From Hymenobacter sublimis (GTDB taxonomy: Bacteria > Bacteroidota > Bacteroidia > Cytophagales > Hymenobacteraceae), in the NCBI RefSeq assembly GCF_023101345.1, contig NZ_CP095848.1:1921501-1985500 (forward strand): DNA of 64,000 bases. Reading direction: 5' to 3'. The position numbers and the translations under genes were made by a program. Of this stretch, positions 7,553 through 17,509 are shown piece after piece. The notes under the pieces were generated by a model. That model ran no database searches. It saw only the letters and a program-made list of their open reading frames with translations, and was not told where the DNA came from. Each line of letters starts with the position of its first letter. The first letter of the stretch is position 1.

Positions 7553-9715
7553 ATGCCCAACTACACCGCGGTTACCAAACACATTACGCTGCCCGACGGG
7601 CGGCAGATTTCCATTGAAACTGGCAAGCTGGCCAAATTCGCCGACGGCGCCGTTGTGGTGCGCCTGGGCGACGCCATGCTGCTGGCAACGGTCGTTTCGC
7701 AGCCCAGCTCCCGCGGCGACGTGGACTTCCTGCCCTTGTCGGTGGACTACCAGGAGAAATTCGGCGGTGCCGGCAAAATTCCTGGCTCGTTCCAGCGCCG
7801 TGAAGGTCGCCTCTCTGATTACGAAATTCTCGTGTGCCGCCTTGTGGACCGCATTCTGCGCCCGATGTTCCCCAAGGACTACCATTACGAGGTGCAGGTG
7901 CTGATTTCGCTGATTTCTGCCGATAAAGACGTGCAGCCCGATGCCTTGGCCGCCCTAGCTGCCTCAGCTGCCCTGTCAATTTCTGACATTCCGTTTGCTG
8001 GCCCGATTTCCGAAGTGCGGGTAGCCCGCATCGACGGCAAGCTGCAAATCAACCCCAAAAGCTCGGACATTGCCCGCGCTGACATTGACCTGATTGTAGG
8101 CGCTACGGCTACCTCGGTAGCCATGGTGGAAGGGGAGATGAACGAGGTGAGCGAGGAGGAGATGGTAGAAGCCATTGCCTACGCCCACGAAGCCATCAAG
8201 GAGCAGTGCCGCGTACAGAGCGAGCTGGCCGCCGAAATTGAAAAGTCGCACGTAAAGCGGGAGTACCCCAAGTACGACGAAAATGACGAGCTGAAGCAGC
8301 GCATCCACGAGGGCGTGTACCAGCAGGCGTACGCCATTGCTCAGTCGGGCAATACCAGCAAGGCCGGCCGTAAGGAATCTTTCGGCGCCGTTAAGAAGTC
8401 CCTGATAGAGAAACTGCTGGAAGAGCAGCCCGAACTGGACATGAAAATGTTTGGCCGCTATTACTCTTCGGCTGAGAAGAAGGCCATCCGTGACATGATG
8501 ATCAAGGAGCGTACCCGCCTCGATGGTCGTCAGCTGACGGAAATTCGCCCGATTTGGAGCGAAGTAAACTACCTGCCCGGCGCCCACGGCTCGGCCCTGT
8601 TTACCCGCGGTGAAACTCAGTCGCTGACTACGGTGGCCCTGGGTACCAAGCTCGATGAGCAAATCATCGACTCGGCCATGCAGTCGGGCTACAGCAAGTT
8701 TATGCTACACTATAACTTCCCGGCCTTCTCGACCGGTGAAGTGAAGCCCAACCGTGGCCCCGGCCGCCGGGAAATTGGCCACGGCAACCTGGCCCTCCGT
8801 TCCCTGAAGCGGGTGCTGCCTTCTGAGGAAGAAAATCCCTACACCATCCGCATCGTGTCGGACATCCTGGAGTCGAACGGCTCCTCGTCGATGGCTACGG
8901 TATGCGCTGGTTCGCTGGCCCTGATGGATGCCGGTATTAAGGTCCGCGCCGCCGTTTCGGGTATAGCCATGGGCCTCGTGCAGGACAAGGAAACCGGCGA
9001 ATACGCTGTGCTGTCTGACATTCTGGGCGACGAGGACCACCTCGGCGACATGGACTTCAAAGTAACTGGCACCGAGAAAGGTATCGTGGCTTGCCAGATG
9101 GATATTAAAATCCAGGGCCTGAGCAACGAAATTCTGACGGCTGCTTTGCACCAGGCTCGTGAAGGCCGGCTGCACATCTTGGCCGAGATGGCCAAGACGC
9201 TAGCTACTCCGGCCGCGGAGCTGAAGCCTCACACTCCCCGCTCGCACAAAATGCTCATTGATAAAGAGTTTATCGGGGCAGTAATCGGGCCGGGCGGTAA
9301 GGTTATTCAGCAGATTCAGAAGGATACCAACGCCACGGTAATCATTGAGGAGAAGGACGAGAAAGGCCACGTAAGCATCTACGCTTCCAACCAGGAAGAC
9401 ATGCAGGCCGCCATCGACCGGATCCGCGCTATTGCTGCCGTACCGGAGATTGGTGAAACCTACAAAGGCAAGGTTCGCTCGATTCAGCCTTATGGTGCTT
9501 TCGTAGAAATCATGCCGGGCAAAGACGGTCTCTTGCACATTTCGGAGGTAGCCCACGAGCGGCTGGCCTCGCTGGAAGGCGTGCTGGAAGTAGGGCAGGA
9601 GATTGACGTAAAACTGCTCGACATCGACAAAAAGACCGGCAAATACCGCCTCTCGCGCAAGGTGCTTCTGCCCAAGCCTGAGCGGGCCGCCGACTCGAAC
9701 GGCAGCGCCCAGTAA
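7553..9715 (+). CDS. pnp: Polyribonucleotide nucleotidyltransferase (PNPase)
   Basis: PNPase degrades RNA 3' to 5' by phosphorolysis and can add tails; it acts as a trimer. The 720-residue protein has the full domain order: first RNase PH domain (about 1-140; [18 protein letters not shown]), an alpha-helical linker, a second RNase PH domain (about 320-540; [23 protein letters not shown]), a KH domain (about 560-620; [16 protein letters not shown]) and an S1 domain (about 630-700; [26 protein letters not shown]). The length is normal. It is followed by a strong hairpin rather than a T-tailed terminator. Confidence 0.98.
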   Translation: MPNYTAVTKHITLPDGRQISIETGKLAKFADGAVVVRLGDAMLLATVVSQPSSRGDVDFLPLSVDYQEKFGGAGKIPGSFQRREGRLSDYEILVCRLVDRILRPMFPKDYHYEVQVLISLISADKDVQPDALAALAASAALSISDIPFAGPISEVRVARIDGKLQINPKSSDIARADIDLIVGATATSVAMVEGEMNEVSEEEMVEAIAYAHEAIKEQCRVQSELAAEIEKSHVKREYPKYDENDELKQRIHEGVYQQAYAIAQSGNTSKAGRKESFGAVKKSLIEKLLEEQPELDMKMFGRYYSSAEKKAIRDMMIKERTRLDGRQLTEIRPIWSEVNYLPGAHGSALFTRGETQSLTTVALGTKLDEQIIDSAMQSGYSKFMLHYNFPAFSTGEVKPNRGPGRREIGHGNLALRSLKRVLPSEEENPYTIRIVSDILESNGSSSMATVCAGSLALMDAGIKVRAAVSGIAMGLVQDKETGEYAVLSDILGDEDHLGDMDFKVTGTEKGIVACQMDIKIQGLSNEILTAALHQAREGRLHILAEMAKTLATPAAELKPHTPRSHKMLIDKEFIGAVIGPGGKVIQQIQKDTNATVIIEEKDEKGHVSIYASNQEDMQAAIDRIRAIAAVPEIGETYKGKVRSIQPYGAFVEIMPGKDGLLHISEVAHERLASLEGVLEVGQEIDVKLLDIDKKTGKYRLSRKVLLPKPERAADSNGSAQ

Positions 9716-9731
9716 GAACTCCCCGAACTTT

Positions 9732-9778
9732 CGCGGGTACCGGCGTGTTGCACATAATCAATGCCGGTACCCGCGTTT
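9732..9778. terminator. Strong hairpin between pnp and rpoD
   Basis: Perfect 13-base arms CGCGGGTACCGGC (9732-9744) and GCCGGTACCCGCG (9763-9775) with an 18-base loop, followed only by TTTGG. It starts 16 bases after the pnp stop. It may terminate or protect the mRNA end, but the T-tract is short for a classical intrinsic terminator. Confidence 0.6.
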
Positions 9779-9849
9779 GGGTATCTTCCGTACATCGGAC
9801 TGACAACGACGTTTAGTAGCAATCACAACTCCATTCTCACGCGCCCGCA

Positions 9850-10713
9850 ATGAGACAGCTAAAAATCAGCAAGCAGATCACCAACCGCGAAAGCCAGTCG
9901 CTGGATAAATACCTCCAGGAGATTGGCAAGGTGGATCTGCTGACCCCCGACGAGGAGGTGACGCTGGCGCAACGCATCAAAGAAGGTGATCAGCAAGCGC
10001 TGGAAAAACTCACCAAGGCTAACCTTCGCTTCGTGGTGTCGGTGGCCAAACAGTACCAGAACCAAGGCCTTTCGCTGGGTGATTTGATCAATGAGGGCAA
10101 CCTTGGTCTGATCAAAGCCGCCAAGCGTTTTGATGAAACCCGCGGCTTTAAGTTCATCTCCTACGCCGTATGGTGGATTCGTCAATCCATTCTGCAAGCC
10201 CTGGCCGAACAGTCGCGCATTGTGCGTCTGCCCCTGAACCGGGTAGGCTCGCTGAATAAGATTTCCAAATCCTTCTCCGAGCTGGAGCAAAAATTCGAGC
10301 GGGAGCCCTCGCCCGAGGAAATTGCTGAAGTACTGGAGCTGACCACTTCGGAGGTAGTAGATACCCTGAAGATTTCGGGTCGCCACGTATCCGTGGATGC
10401 TCCCTTCGTGCAGGGTGAGGAAAACCGCCTCCTGGACGTACTCGAAAACGAAGACGAGGAGAGCCCCGACACGGGCCTGATGAACGACTCGCTTCGCAAA
10501 GAAGTGCAGCGTGCCCTGAGCACCCTGACCAAGCGCGAAGCTGACGTCATCACGCTGTATTTTGGCCTGAACGGGGAACACTCTCTTACGCTAGAGGAAA
10601 TCGGCGAGAAATTTAACCTAACCCGTGAGCGGGTGCGCCAGATCAAGGAGAAAGCCATCCGCCGGTTGCGCCACACCTCGCGCTCCAAAGCCTTGAAACC
10701 CTACCTGGGGTAA
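9850..10713 (+). CDS. rpoD: Primary sigma factor (RpoD/SigA type)
   Basis: The 287-residue sigma-70 factor directs RNA polymerase to TAnnTTTG-type promoters. Region 1.2 ([20 protein letters not shown]), region 2 with the core-binding and -10-binding helices ([32 protein letters not shown]), region 3 and region 4 ([20 protein letters not shown]) are complete. Region 1.1 and the long non-conserved insert are absent, which is normal for primary sigma factors of this phylum. It is flanked by hairpins and appears monocistronic. Confidence 0.96.
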   Translation: MRQLKISKQITNRESQSLDKYLQEIGKVDLLTPDEEVTLAQRIKEGDQQALEKLTKANLRFVVSVAKQYQNQGLSLGDLINEGNLGLIKAAKRFDETRGFKFISYAVWWIRQSILQALAEQSRIVRLPLNRVGSLNKISKSFSELEQKFEREPSPEEIAEVLELTTSEVVDTLKISGRHVSVDAPFVQGEENRLLDVLENEDEESPDTGLMNDSLRKEVQRALSTLTKREADVITLYFGLNGEHSLTLEEIGEKFNLTRERVRQIKEKAIRRLRHTSRSKALKPYLG

Positions 10714-10733
10714 TTTATTCTACCCTTTCGCAG

Positions 10734-10762
10734 AAAACCCTGACCCTTGGTTGGGGTTTTTT
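10734..10762 (+). terminator. Terminator of rpoD
   Basis: AAAACCC (10734-10740) pairs with GGGTTTT (10754-10760), followed by TT, and starts 20 bases after the rpoD stop. The stem is short, so confidence is moderate. Confidence 0.65.
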
Positions 10763-10828
10763 GTTGTAGTACCAGCTCAACCCGGGTGGCAAAATTTCTG
10801 CTCCCGGGCGGAAGCAGCGTGCTGGTGT

Positions 10829-10836
10829 TACCTTTG
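10829..10836 (+). promoter_or_regulatory. -7 promoter box of trxB
   Basis: TACCTTTG matches TAnnTTTG and lies 54 bases before the trxB ATG. A -33 TTG is not evident at the ideal distance. Confidence 0.6.
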
Positions 10837-10890
10837 CACCCCAACTATAACTTTACACAGCGCTGGCGTAGCCGGTGCTCCGTACTTCTC

Positions 10891-11838
10891 ATGGCGACTA
10901 CCTCCCCAGAACACATCAAGTGTCTGATTATTGGCTCCGGCCCGGCTGGCTACACGGCCGCTATTTACGCTGCGCGCGCCAACCTCAAGCCCGTCATGTA
11001 CCAGGGCCTGCAGCCCGGCGGGCAGCTCACGATTACCAACGACGTAGAGAACTTCCCCGGCTACCCCGACGGCATTATGGGGCCGGAAATGATGGAAGAC
11101 CTCAAGAAACAGGCGGCCCGTTTCGGCACGGATATTCGTTATGGCATTGCTACTGCAGTTGACTTCTCGGGTCATCCGCACCGGGTTACTATTGATGAGA
11201 ATCTGGAGTTGACAGCTGATACGGTCATTATTGCCACCGGTGCCTCGGCCAAGTGGCTCGGCATTCCATCGGAGCAGCGGCTGAACGGCTCGGGCGTGTC
11301 GGCCTGCGCCGTGTGCGACGGGTTTTTCTACCGCGGCAAGGACGTGGCCATTGTGGGCGCCGGCGATACGGCAGCCGAAGAAGCTACCTACCTGGCTAAC
11401 CTGTGCAGCAAGGTGTACATGATTGTGCGGAAGGGCGAGATGCGGGCCTCGAAAATCATGCAGAAGCGCGTACTCGATAACCCCAAGATTGAAGTGCTCT
11501 GGAATACCGTAACCGACGAGATTTTGGGAGAGCACGGCGTGGAAGGTGCCCGCCTCAAGAACGTGGTAGACGGCAGCACCCGCGACATTGCCATTGAGGG
11601 CTTCTTCGTGGCCATCGGGCACGAGCCAAACTCCAAAATTTTTCAGCCCTACCTGCACCACGACGAGCAGGGCTACCTTAAAACCCTCCCTGGTACGGCC
11701 AAAACCAACGTAGATGGAGTTTTTGCCTGCGGCGACGTGCAGGATTACACCTACCGGCAGGCCGTGACGGCCGCCGGCTCCGGCTGCATGGCCGCCCTGG
11801 ATGCGGAGCGTTACCTAGCCGCGCTGGGGGATCATTAA
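10891..11838 (+). CDS. trxB: Thioredoxin-disulfide reductase
   Basis: TrxB moves electrons from NADPH through FAD and a redox disulfide to thioredoxin in the cytoplasm. The 315-residue protein has the FAD-binding motif IGSGPAGYTAAIYAARAN, the redox pair CAVCDG, the NADPH-binding GAGDTAAEEA motif and the C-terminal GVFACGDVQDYTYRQAVTAA FAD segment. ATG 10891 (MATTSPEHIKCLIIGSGPAG) is chosen because it lies just before the FAD fold. The frame is open further upstream, but that region contains the promoter. Confidence 0.96.
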   Translation: MATTSPEHIKCLIIGSGPAGYTAAIYAARANLKPVMYQGLQPGGQLTITNDVENFPGYPDGIMGPEMMEDLKKQAARFGTDIRYGIATAVDFSGHPHRVTIDENLELTADTVIIATGASAKWLGIPSEQRLNGSGVSACAVCDGFFYRGKDVAIVGAGDTAAEEATYLANLCSKVYMIVRKGEMRASKIMQKRVLDNPKIEVLWNTVTDEILGEHGVEGARLKNVVDGSTRDIAIEGFFVAIGHEPNSKIFQPYLHHDEQGYLKTLPGTAKTNVDGVFACGDVQDYTYRQAVTAAGSGCMAALDAERYLAALGDH

Positions 11839-11840
11839 GA

Positions 11841-11963
11841 GTGAATTGGTGAAGTTGTGAAATGGTGAGTTTTTCATTCCATGCAAGACAATGGGTGACA
11901 CGGGCGTTACACCCTACACTCAAATCATTTCACAACTTCACAACCTCACCATTTCACCATTTA
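11841..11963. repeat. Inverted GTGAA-type repeat pair (copy 1)
   Basis: A 29-base G/T-rich arm at 11841-11869 (ending GTTGTGAAATGGTGAG) is mirrored by a complementary C/A-rich arm at about 11927-11963 (ATTTCACAACTTCACAACC and following). The arms nearly fill the gap between trxB and the peptidase gene. A second, clearly related pair lies at 61897-62008, so this is a dispersed repeat. Confidence 0.8.
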
Positions 11964-11968
11964 CCCTG

Positions 11969-13123
11969 TTGCTCTTGCTGAATTTTGCGAAACACTGGCT
12001 GCTGCCGCTGCTACTGATCGGGCTGTTCTTTGGCTTGCCCGGCCAGCTGCTGGCCCAGCGCCGCAAAGTCCCCGAGCCGAAAGCAAAAGCTGGCTCGGCG
12101 GGCAAGCGGAAGGATTTCTTCCGGATTAAGTCGCCCACAATTCGCTACGTGCGGCCCGATACCACGATTCTGATTGAGACGGAGGAGCTACCGGATGAGG
12201 GTTCCGATGCGGCAAAGTCCATCTTCTTCAACCCGGCCAAAAAGCTCTCCATTGTGAGCGAGGATACGACCACGCTCAACGAAGGCGAGCAGCAGATCGT
12301 GGAAGTGTCAGAGGAAGTAAAAATTGATTCCTCCTGGATTAAAGTAGCGGGTTACTACGCCATTTGGGATACCCATAACATCAACCCCTACCGCGTAGAC
12401 GGGCGCCATATCAAGGACACGCTCAACCTGAAGTTAACCGAGCCGGAGCGCCAGCGCTACGCCAAAATGCCCCTGAACCGGACGCCCATCACCTCAGACT
12501 TTGGCTTCCGGGGCTACCGCTGGCACTACGGCGTAGACTTGGACCTGGAAACCGGTGACTCCGTGAAAGCGGCTTTCGACGGGGTAGTACGCATTGTGAA
12601 GTGGGACGGCTCCGGCTACGGCAATTACATCTTGGTCCGGCACTACAACGGTATCGAGACGCTCTACGGGCACTTGCAGAAGTCGTTGGTGGCGCCCGGA
12701 ACGTTCGTGAAAGCCGGCCAACTTATTGGCTGGGGTGGCAGCACGGGCCGCAGCAGCGGTTCTCACTTGCACTTTGAGGTGCGCTACGAGGGCAACCCCA
12801 TCGACCCGGAGCGGATGTACGACTTCCCGGATTACCGCCTCATCAAAGACAATTTTCAGATTACTTCAGCCCTGTTTGCCTACTACAGCAAGTCATTGCG
12901 GTACCGGGGCGGGAGCGTGCCGGGTGCCAGCAGCGGCGGCAGCAGTAGCCGCAGCAGCGCCGCGAAACCCACCCAGGCCCGGCGCATTGTAACGCATAAA
13001 ATCCGCAGCGGCGATACGCTGTCGGAAATTGCTGATAAGTACGGCGTATCGCAGGCCCAGATTCGTCGTCTGAATGGCGGCACGGCGGTACTGCGCGTAG
13101 GCCGAACACTCCGCATCAAGTAG
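11969..13123 (+). CDS. Secreted M23 peptidase with LysM domain
   Basis: Zinc endopeptidases of family M23 cut peptide cross-links in peptidoglycan. The protein (about 384 residues) has a signal peptide ending near GLPGQLLAQ, a basic linker, an M23 domain (about 170-300) with zinc ligands HYGVD, the YGH motif and SHLHFEV, a Ser-rich linker and one C-terminal LysM domain (about 340-384; HKIRSGDTLSEIADKYGVS). All catalytic positions are present, so it should be active rather than a LytM-type activator. No ATG precedes the signal peptide except far upstream inside the repeat; TTG at 11969 or 11975 is the likely start. A strong terminator follows. Confidence 0.9.
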   Translation: MLLLNFAKHWLLPLLLIGLFFGLPGQLLAQRRKVPEPKAKAGSAGKRKDFFRIKSPTIRYVRPDTTILIETEELPDEGSDAAKSIFFNPAKKLSIVSEDTTTLNEGEQQIVEVSEEVKIDSSWIKVAGYYAIWDTHNINPYRVDGRHIKDTLNLKLTEPERQRYAKMPLNRTPITSDFGFRGYRWHYGVDLDLETGDSVKAAFDGVVRIVKWDGSGYGNYILVRHYNGIETLYGHLQKSLVAPGTFVKAGQLIGWGGSTGRSSGSHLHFEVRYEGNPIDPERMYDFPDYRLIKDNFQITSALFAYYSKSLRYRGGSVPGASSGGSSSRSSAAKPTQARRIVTHKIRSGDTLSEIADKYGVSQAQIRRLNGGTAVLRVGRTLRIK

Positions 13124-13147
13124 GCTGGTCGTAGAACCGAGAACAGC

Positions 13148-13187
13148 AAAAAGCCCCGCTAAGGTGTAATCCTTAGCGGGGCTTTTT
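13148..13187. terminator. Bidirectional intrinsic terminator
   Basis: Perfect 17-base arms beginning AAAAAGCCCCGC and ending GCGGGGCTTTTT surround a 6-base loop. The A-run and T-run make it functional on both strands. It serves the peptidase gene on + and possibly the aldo-keto reductase gene, which ends 74 bases away on -. Confidence 0.93.
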
Positions 13188-13260
13188 GCGCTAGTAGCGC
13201 GAAGCTGCCACCTCATGCATCAGTAATATGGCACTAGGTGCATGGCTGAACTAACCGCCG

Positions 13261-14286
13261 CTATACCAGCTTAGGGTGCAGCATCGGGAAATTGCGCTGG
13301 TGCCAGTAGGGGTAGATGGGCGGCGTGTCGCTGGCGGCATCCAACTTGGCCACTTGCTCGGGGGTGAGGTTCCAGCCCACGGCGGCCAGATTCTGGCGGA
13401 GCTGTTCCTCGTTGCGGGCCCCAATGACCAGGTTGACCACAGTGGGGCGCTGGAGCAGCCAGTTTAGGGCTACCTGAGCTACTGATTTGCCGGTTTCGGC
13501 GGCTACCTCATCGAGGGCATCAATAATGGCGAACAGCAACTCGTCGGGCACTTTAGGGCCCTGGCCGCCGCCCTGGGCTAGCCGGCTGCTTTCCGGAAGG
13601 GGCTGGCCCCGGCGAATTTTACCGCTTAGCAAGCCCGCCGATAAGGGGCTCCAGACGATGGCGCCTACCCCTTGGTCGAGGCCGAGGGGTAGGAGCTCCC
13701 ACTCAAACTCCCGGTTTGCCAGCGAATAGTACGCCTGGTGGCCCACGTAGCGCGCCCAGCCGTAGCGCTCCGACACTGACAGGCTCTTCATCAGGTGCCA
13801 GCCCGAAAAGTTGGAACAGGCAATGTAGCGCACCTTGCCGCTCTGCACCAGGTCGTCGAGGGTGCGCAGGGTTTCCTCCACGGGCGTGTGCGCGTCGAAG
13901 CCGTGCATGTGGTAGATGTCGATGTGGTCGGTGCCGAGGCGGCGCAAGCTGTCTTCGCAGGCTCGCACCAGGTTCTGGCGGGAGGAGCCGTAGCCGTTTG
14001 GGTCCTCGCCCATGGGGAAGGTAGCCTTGGTTGAAAGCAGTACTTCCCCGCGCCGGCCTGCCAGGGCCTTGCCCAAAATCTCCTCCGACATCCCTTGGGA
14101 GTATACGTTGGCCGTGTCGAAGAGCGTAACGCCCGCTTCTAGGCAGATGTCAAGCAGGCGCCGGGCCTCATCAACCTGAGTGCTGCCCCAGGCTTTAAAA
14201 AACTCGTTGCCGCCTCCGAAGGTGGCCGTGCCGAAGCTCAGGACCGGGATGCGTAGGCCAGAGCGGCCAAGTTGTCTGTATTCCAT
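13261..14286 (-). CDS. Aldo/keto reductase
   Basis: This 341-residue TIM-barrel oxidoreductase uses NADPH to reduce aldehydes or ketones; the substrate is unknown. Visible family features are the N-terminal MEYRQLGRSGLRIPVLSFGT, the catalytic Asp segment GVTLFDTANVYS, the Lys segment VLLSTKATF, the His segment IDIYHMHGFD, SGKVRYIACSNFSGW and the cofactor-binding VIGARNEEQLRQNLAA. The start at 14286 (MEYRQLG) fits family length; the frame is open upstream without conserved sequence. Confidence 0.92.
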   Translation of the reverse strand: MEYRQLGRSGLRIPVLSFGTATFGGGNEFFKAWGSTQVDEARRLLDICLEAGVTLFDTANVYSQGMSEEILGKALAGRRGEVLLSTKATFPMGEDPNGYGSSRQNLVRACEDSLRRLGTDHIDIYHMHGFDAHTPVEETLRTLDDLVQSGKVRYIACSNFSGWHLMKSLSVSERYGWARYVGHQAYYSLANREFEWELLPLGLDQGVGAIVWSPLSAGLLSGKIRRGQPLPESSRLAQGGGQGPKVPDELLFAIIDALDEVAAETGKSVAQVALNWLLQRPTVVNLVIGARNEEQLRQNLAAVGWNLTPEQVAKLDAASDTPPIYPYWHQRNFPMLHPKLV

Positions 14287-14460
14287 AAATGAAAGGAGAA
14301 AATGCGTAGATGCCCTGCCCAGGGCACTACAGGTTGCTGCCGTATGGGTGGGACCTGGCTCTCGTTGTGGATTGCTTGGTGTAACTCGTTGCCACAGGCC
14401 AGGGTTTTCGCTAGGTGGTAGCCGCAAGGCGCTACCAGTAGTGCAAGCGCGCTAACCTGC

Positions 14461-14468
14461 TACTTTTG
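14461..14468 (+). promoter_or_regulatory. -7 promoter box of bshB1
   Basis: TACTTTTG matches TAnnTTTG, 79 bases upstream of the bshB1 ATG, in the 261-base divergent region shared with the aldo/keto reductase gene. Confidence 0.55.
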
Positions 14469-14547
14469 CCCGAGCTAAACCCGTGGCCCGAGCTTGCGTT
14501 TCGTGCTTGGTAGCGACTTTCCTTCCTCTCGACTTCCCTTTTTTTGC

Positions 14548-15267
14548 ATGAAACTTGATATTCTGGCCTTCGGAGCTCACCCCGATGATGTTGAAATGTG
14601 CTGTGCCGGTACGCTGCTGGCCGCCGCTGCCGCTGGCAAGAAAATCGGCATCGTGGACCTGACCCGGGGGGAACTGGGCACCCGGGGCACTGCCGCTACC
14701 CGCGCCCAGGAAGCCGAAGCCGCCAGCCGCATCCTGGGCCTGAGCGCCCGCGAAAACCTGGGCCTGCCCGATGGCTTCTTCCGCAACAACCGGGAACACC
14801 AGCTGCCGCTAATAGCCGCCCTGCGCCGCTACCAGCCTGACGTGGTCCTCTGCAACGCCATCCATGACCGGCACCCCGACCACGGCCGCGGCTCCCAGCT
14901 GGAGTCGGAGGCGTGCTTTCTCTCGGGCCTGCGCATGATTGAAACCCTCGGCGACGACGGCCAGCCCCAGCAGCCCTGGCGCCCCCGCGTGGTGTATCAC
15001 TACATCCAGGACCGCCAGATTCCGGCCGATTTTGTGGTAGATATTACCGCGCACTGGCCCAAAAAGTGGGAAGCCATCCAGGCCTACGGCACCCAGTTCT
15101 ACAACCCCAACAGCACGGAGCCCACTACTTATCTGTCCACACCCGTGTTCAGCCAATTCCTGGAAGCTCGTGCCCGCGAGTTCGGCCACCTAATAGGAGC
15201 CGAATTTGGCGAAGGATTTACGCGGGAGAGGCCGATTGGCGTGCGAGAAATAACGGAGCTGATTTAA
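14548..15267 (+). CDS. bshB1: Bacillithiol biosynthesis deacetylase BshB1
   Basis: BshB1 removes the acetyl group from N-acetylglucosaminyl-malate, the second step of bacillithiol synthesis. The 239-residue LmbE/PIG-L-fold protein carries the zinc motif GAHPDDVEMCCAG at the N-terminus, LTRGELGTRG, RHPDHGRG and VVDITAHWPKKWEAIQAY, which matches the BshB1 subfamily over generic LmbE proteins. Start ATG 14548 (MKLDILAFGAHPDD) is clear. A large T-tailed palindrome follows 70 bases after the stop. bshA and bshC are not in the window. Confidence 0.93.
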   Translation: MKLDILAFGAHPDDVEMCCAGTLLAAAAAGKKIGIVDLTRGELGTRGTAATRAQEAEAASRILGLSARENLGLPDGFFRNNREHQLPLIAALRRYQPDVVLCNAIHDRHPDHGRGSQLESEACFLSGLRMIETLGDDGQPQQPWRPRVVYHYIQDRQIPADFVVDITAHWPKKWEAIQAYGTQFYNPNSTEPTTYLSTPVFSQFLEARAREFGHLIGAEFGEGFTRERPIGVREITELI

Positions 15268-15337
15268 GTAAGCGGAAGGGAAATAGCCGGAAAGCATTCC
15301 GCGCACCGCTAGCGGAACATATCGGCTCATTGACTCA

Positions 15338-15450
15338 CCCGTCAAGCAGAGCCCCGCGCAGGGCCTACTCCCCGCAGCCCGACTTGATACCATCAACTCG
15401 TTTGCGCGTGAGTAGGCCCTGCGCGGGGCTCCGCATAACGGGCTTTTTTT
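15338..15450. repeat. Large palindromic repeat with T-tail after bshB1
   Basis: A 33-base left arm at 15338-15370 and right arm at 15410-15442 pair with only three mismatches near the tips. The inner part CCCCGCGCAGGGCCTACTC pairs perfectly. The right arm is followed by seven or eight T, so it could act as the bshB1 terminator. It shares architecture but not sequence with the other long hairpins listed here. Confidence 0.85.
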
Positions 15451-15592
15451 GAGTGTACGTTAAGATCTAAGCCCGCAATCTTTCCGACTGACTCCGATAA
15501 GCTTAGAACAATATGTCATTCAGTACATACACTGCATTAGGTAGAAACCAATACGGATATTCCACTCCTGCCAAGCAGCAGGTTTGCACGGT

Positions 15593-15626
15593 TTAGTATT
15601 ATTTAATCTTGAATATAAAATACTAA
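15593..15626. promoter_or_regulatory. Operator-like inverted repeat upstream of first glycosidase
   Basis: Perfect arms TTAGTATT and AATACTAA are 18 bases apart, with weaker symmetry continuing inward, in an AT-rich stretch about 220 bases before the glycosidase ATG. Regulatory role is a guess from symmetry. The rest of the 15451-15847 gap holds no recognisable gene. Confidence 0.35.
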
Positions 15627-15847
15627 TTCCTATCTTGAGCGACCAGAACAGCGTCGGCTGTATTGGGAGCATATTGCTGTTGCCGCCTCCTGGACTGACC
15701 CCCACCCGTCCGGCCCTCCACGCTCATGTTTTACAAATTCGGCTAGCTTTTCCGCTGTTGCGGCGGGCTAGCGGACCAGCTCCGTATTGGGCAAGCAGTC
15801 TGCTGCCGCCCACCTTTCAAGTACCGGTCACCCTTGAAAGCCCTGCT

Positions 15848-17509
15848 ATGAACAGTTTTACTACCTGGCGCCGAAAGGTTGGGAAACGGTTGCCCGAACC
15901 GGTGCTGCTGGGCGCGGCGTGGCTTTGCGCTACCTGCACTAGCCCCCACCAGCCGCCCGCCACGCGTACCCCGCACACCGCCGAAAGCTACGTGCGGCCC
16001 TACACCGCCGACTTTGGCTACGGCTGCAACATGGGCTACTACGGCAGCGGCTGGGACGACGAGCACCTGGCCTCGGCCATCAGCAAGGCCGGCGGGCAAA
16101 CCATCCGAGTAACCCTGCCCGATCAGTTTTTGGACAAGTGGGGCTGGCAGGCCCGGCAGGCCGCCTTCGACCACCACACCACCAACCTGGGCTTGCGGGA
16201 ACTGGTGTGCTTTGTGGGCGAACCTTCGGCCGAGCACCGCGACCAGACCGTGTACCCCGGCTGCCGGGAGCCGTCCAAGCTGTTTGCCAACCTCTACGAA
16301 CCTATTTGGCTGGCCGACAGCACCATCAATCCGCGCAACTACTACGCCGCCTACATCTACCGGCTCACCCAAACCTACGGCAAGCACATCCGCTTCTGGG
16401 AGGTCGTCAACGAGCCCGATTTTATTACCGATGTCAGCAATAAGGAGTGGCTGGAGCGGGCCCCCAGGCCGGCCGAAACCACCAACACGCTGGCGCCCAT
16501 CTACCACTACATCCGCACCTTGCGCATCACCTGGGAGGTAGTGAAAAAATACTGCCCCGAGGACTACGTGACGCCCGGCGGCCTGGGCTACGCCGAGTAC
16601 CTCGATGCCTTGCTGCGCTACACCGATAACCCCCGTGGTGGCGCCGTTACGGCCCAATTTCCGGCCCGGGGCGGGGCGTATTTCGACGTGGTAGACTACC
16701 ACGTGTACCCTTCGTACTACCTGCGCCGGCGCAATCTGCTGCACACGGGCTTCAACTACCAGCGCAACTCCGACAACGCCGCCGCTCAGCTGCTGCGCCA
16801 CAAAGCTCAGTTTGAGGCCGTGCTGCACCAGCACGGTTTCAACGGCGAAACCTACCCCGAAAAGCACTTCATCGTTACGGAAACCAACATTAGCCGCCGC
16901 ACCGCCGAGTGGCGCTACGGCTCCGATGAGATGCAGCGCAACTTTGGCATGAAGGCCCTGATCATTGCCCAGAAAAACGGCATTCGGCAGGTGCACTTCT
17001 ATAGTATAGCCGAAGCCGCCGACGCCCCCAAACAGCCCGCGGGCGTTGCCGTCGACGACGAGTTCAAGCTCATGGGCATGTATGAGAATATGAACCGCGA
17101 CCTGCCCGGCCGGGAAAAGCTGACCCAACTCGGGCTGGGCTTCAAAACCACGGCCGAGCTGCTAGCAGGCTGGCACTATGATGCCGCCCGCACCGCCGCC
17201 CTCCACTTGCCGGAGGAGGTAGACGGGGCCGCCTTCCGCCGCGCCGACCAGTACCAGTATGTGCTGTGGGCTAAAACCCCAATCGATCAGCAGGAGGAGG
17301 CTACGGCCCGCTACACCTTTCCGGCCACTTGGCCAGTAGCCGGGATAGAGCGCCGAGGTTGGGATTTTGGAATTTCCGGCACGAGCATGCGCCTACCCGG
17401 GCGCGAGGTGCTGCTAGATGGGGCGCCTGCCTTCTTCACCATGCTACCCCTCACGGGCTTGCAATTGGCCACCGTTGCTAAGCCCTACCTCAGTAGCCCA
17501 AAACAGTGA
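15848..17509 (+). CDS. Clan GH-A glycoside hydrolase (endoglycosidase-like)
   Basis: The 553-residue protein has an N-terminal hydrophobic export signal with a Cys (LCATCTS) that weakly resembles a lipoprotein box, then a TIM-barrel hydrolase. The clan GH-A retaining pair is visible: acid/base in FWEVVNEPDF (about E189, preceded by N) and nucleophile in FIVTETN (about E345). FDVVDYHVYPSYY between them is also typical. A C-terminal beta-rich tail from about residue 440 may be an accessory sandwich. The exact GH family cannot be fixed by eye; GH39- or GH5-like endoglycosidases are the best guess. It lies with a second clan A enzyme beside the polysaccharide cluster, so a role in trimming or releasing that polymer is plausible. 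ATG 15848 is chosen over an upstream open stretch because the signal starts there. Confidence 0.75.
   Translation: MNSFTTWRRKVGKRLPEPVLLGAAWLCATCTSPHQPPATRTPHTAESYVRPYTADFGYGCNMGYYGSGWDDEHLASAISKAGGQTIRVTLPDQFLDKWGWQARQAAFDHHTTNLGLRELVCFVGEPSAEHRDQTVYPGCREPSKLFANLYEPIWLADSTINPRNYYAAYIYRLTQTYGKHIRFWEVVNEPDFITDVSNKEWLERAPRPAETTNTLAPIYHYIRTLRITWEVVKKYCPEDYVTPGGLGYAEYLDALLRYTDNPRGGAVTAQFPARGGAYFDVVDYHVYPSYYLRRRNLLHTGFNYQRNSDNAAAQLLRHKAQFEAVLHQHGFNGETYPEKHFIVTETNISRRTAEWRYGSDEMQRNFGMKALIIAQKNGIRQVHFYSIAEAADAPKQPAGVAVDDEFKLMGMYENMNRDLPGREKLTQLGLGFKTTAELLAGWHYDAARTAALHLPEEVDGAAFRRADQYQYVLWAKTPIDQQEEATARYTFPATWPVAGIERRGWDFGISGTSMRLPGREVLLDGAPAFFTMLPLTGLQLATVAKPYLSSPKQ

Noticed and set aside
15743..17128. 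461-codon open frame on the minus strand opposite the first glycosidase
   Set aside because: It is a shadow of the real gene caused by high GC in third codon positions; the protein is Val/Gly-rich with no family features.
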